Source of the DNA: JBCCGG01 sp039029395
GTDB lineage: Bacteria > Pseudomonadota > Alphaproteobacteria > Kiloniellales > JAKSDN01
Assembly: GCA_039029395.1 (NCBI GenBank)
Contig: JBCCGG010000030.1
Span: 1-64,000, forward strand
Direction of reading: 5' to 3'
DNA: 64,000 bases
Shown one piece after another: positions 63,137 to 64,000 of the stretch. Within the stretch, counting starts at the first letter, position 1; each line of letters starts with the position of its first letter. The notes under the pieces were generated by a model that was not told the origin of the DNA, searched no databases, and saw nothing but the letters and a program-made list of their open reading frames with translations. The position numbers were made by a program, and so were the translations under genes.

Positions 63137-64000
63137 ATGGCCGATACCTTCAAGGTCGCCTGCGTACAAAGCAGTGCGACGCCAGACATGGACGCCAGCG
63201 TCGCCCAGTGCGCGGATTTGGCCCGCAAGGCGCGCAATGATGGTGCCGATCTGATCTGCCTGCCCGAGTACTTCGCAAGTCTCGAGGTGATCGACAGCCT
63301 GCTGATCTCTCAACCCTTTCCGGAGGACCAGCACCGGGCGCTGGACCAATGCCGGGACCTGGCCCGAGAGCTCGGCGCCTGGCTGTTGCTCGGCTCGCTG
63401 GCGATTCGCGAGGCCGATGGCAAGGTCGCCAATCGCTCCTTCCTGCTGAACGGCGCGGGCGAGATCACGGCGCGATACGACAAGATCCACCTTTTCGACG
63501 TGGACCTGGGCGGCGGCGAGAGCTACCGGGAATCGGCGACCATCCGTCCGGGCGACCGCGCCGTCCTGGCAGACACGCCCTGGGGCCGCCTTGGCATGAC
63601 GATCTGCTACGATATTCGCTTTCCCCACCTCTATCACGACCTGGCCCAGGCTGGCGCCGACTTTCTGGCGAGCCCGGCGGCCTTCACCCGGACCACCGGT
63701 CAGGCCCATTGGGAGGTGCTGCAGCGGGCCCGGGCGATCGAAACGGGCTGCTTTGTGTTCGCGCCTTCACAGTACGGCGACCATGGACTCGGGCGCGAGA
63801 GCCATGGCCATTCCCTGATCGTCGATCCCTGGGGCAGGGTGCTGGCCGACGCCGGCGAGGGTCCGGGGTTTGTCTTGGCCGAGATCGATACCACGGCGAT
63901 AGCCGAGGCCCGGCGCAAGATCCCGGCGCTTCAACACGTGCGGCCGCTCGCGAAGCCCGAGCTGTCCGAGCCCGAGGAGTCGCCCACCAAGTTGCAAATT
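63137..64000 (+). CDS. Carbon-nitrogen hydrolase (nitrilase superfamily), 3' end outside window
   Basis: At least 288 residues, open to the window edge. The full catalytic triad is present: Glu44 (CLPEYF), Lys116 (YDKIHLFD) and Cys157 (TICYDIRFP). The sequence fits the NIT1/Nit2 branch (deaminated-glutathione amidase or omega-amidase), which normally ends near 270-290 residues, so only a few codons should be missing. GAGGGAGAAG precedes ATG 63137. With the HAD gene it may form a metabolite-repair pair. Confidence 0.92.
   Translation, partial: MADTFKVACVQSSATPDMDASVAQCADLARKARNDGADLICLPEYFASLEVIDSLLISQPFPEDQHRALDQCRDLARELGAWLLLGSLAIREADGKVANRSFLLNGAGEITARYDKIHLFDVDLGGGESYRESATIRPGDRAVLADTPWGRLGMTICYDIRFPHLYHDLAQAGADFLASPAAFTRTTGQAHWEVLQRARAIETGCFVFAPSQYGDHGLGRESHGHSLIVDPWGRVLADAGEGPGFVLAEIDTTAIAEARRKIPALQHVRPLAKPELSEPEESPTKLQI

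Overview
The window looks like chromosomal DNA of a GC-rich alphaproteobacterium, most plausibly a Rhodospirillales-type organism. This is inferred from the gene mix, not from a marker gene: the argD-argF-hslO operon order, a TAXI-TRAP binding protein, a DUF1289 protein, a DUF533/YebE protein, two amidases and several Fe(II)/2-oxoglutarate oxygenases. No rRNA, tRNA, insertion sequence, phage gene or CRISPR array was seen.

Layout. 1-480: remnant of a beta-propeller gene and a stretch dense in inverted repeats. 481-13911: metabolism and transport (LysR regulator, fused four-domain ABC exporter, acyl-CoA synthetase, TAXI binding protein, GST, M17 aminopeptidase, a translationally coupled oxygenase-oxygenase-amidase set, polysaccharide deacetylase). 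14006-17977: small exported proteins and lipoproteins around a MscS channel, including an orphan Rap1a/Tai-type immunity protein. 18031-22920: aminotransferase, flippase, hydroxyacid-oxoacid transhydrogenase-like enzyme, patatin. 23261-30803: a quorum-sensing locus of the DSF/Rpf type. 31124-40476: housekeeping genes (EamA exporter, glutathione peroxidase, RecX, ABC-2 permease pair, TraB/GumN protein, argD-argF-hslO, cupin). 40601-50044: a probable natural-product locus with two animal-type heme peroxidases, a NHLP-like precursor peptide, YcaO, methyltransferase and SARP/BTAD regulator. 50384-64000: amidase, YebE-like protein, DusA, PhyH oxygenase, an RTX/DUF5648 protein, DUF3179 protein, sugar-isomerase-like barrel, small membrane proteins and lipoproteins, HAD phosphatase and a nitrilase-family hydrolase cut by the window end.

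Two systems stand out. (1) 23261-30803 encodes a close RpfF homologue (DSF synthase, both catalytic Glu present) facing a convergent two-gene operon. That operon holds an RpfC homologue with the DSF-binding N-terminal residues conserved, preceded by a protein whose receiver domain is RpfG-like. The RpfG output domain, the HD-GYP c-di-GMP phosphodiesterase, is replaced by a PAS-histidine kinase, and the receiver lacks its invariant Lys. The order reproduces the Xanthomonas rpfF / rpfGHC arrangement, with a LysR gene and a DddP-like M24 protein inserted between the two arms.

(2) 40819-50044 has on the plus strand two heme peroxidases followed by a 128-residue protein whose first part resembles the nitrile-hydratase leader peptide (NHLP) of RiPP precursors. 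A convergent minus-strand operon encodes a methyltransferase with regulatory domain, a YcaO cyclodehydratase-family protein and a BTAD (SARP-like) regulator. Upstream of the first peroxidase lie three 11-bp phased direct repeats, the spacing that SARP regulators use. Together these suggest a peroxidase-associated YcaO RiPP pathway that I do not recognise as described.
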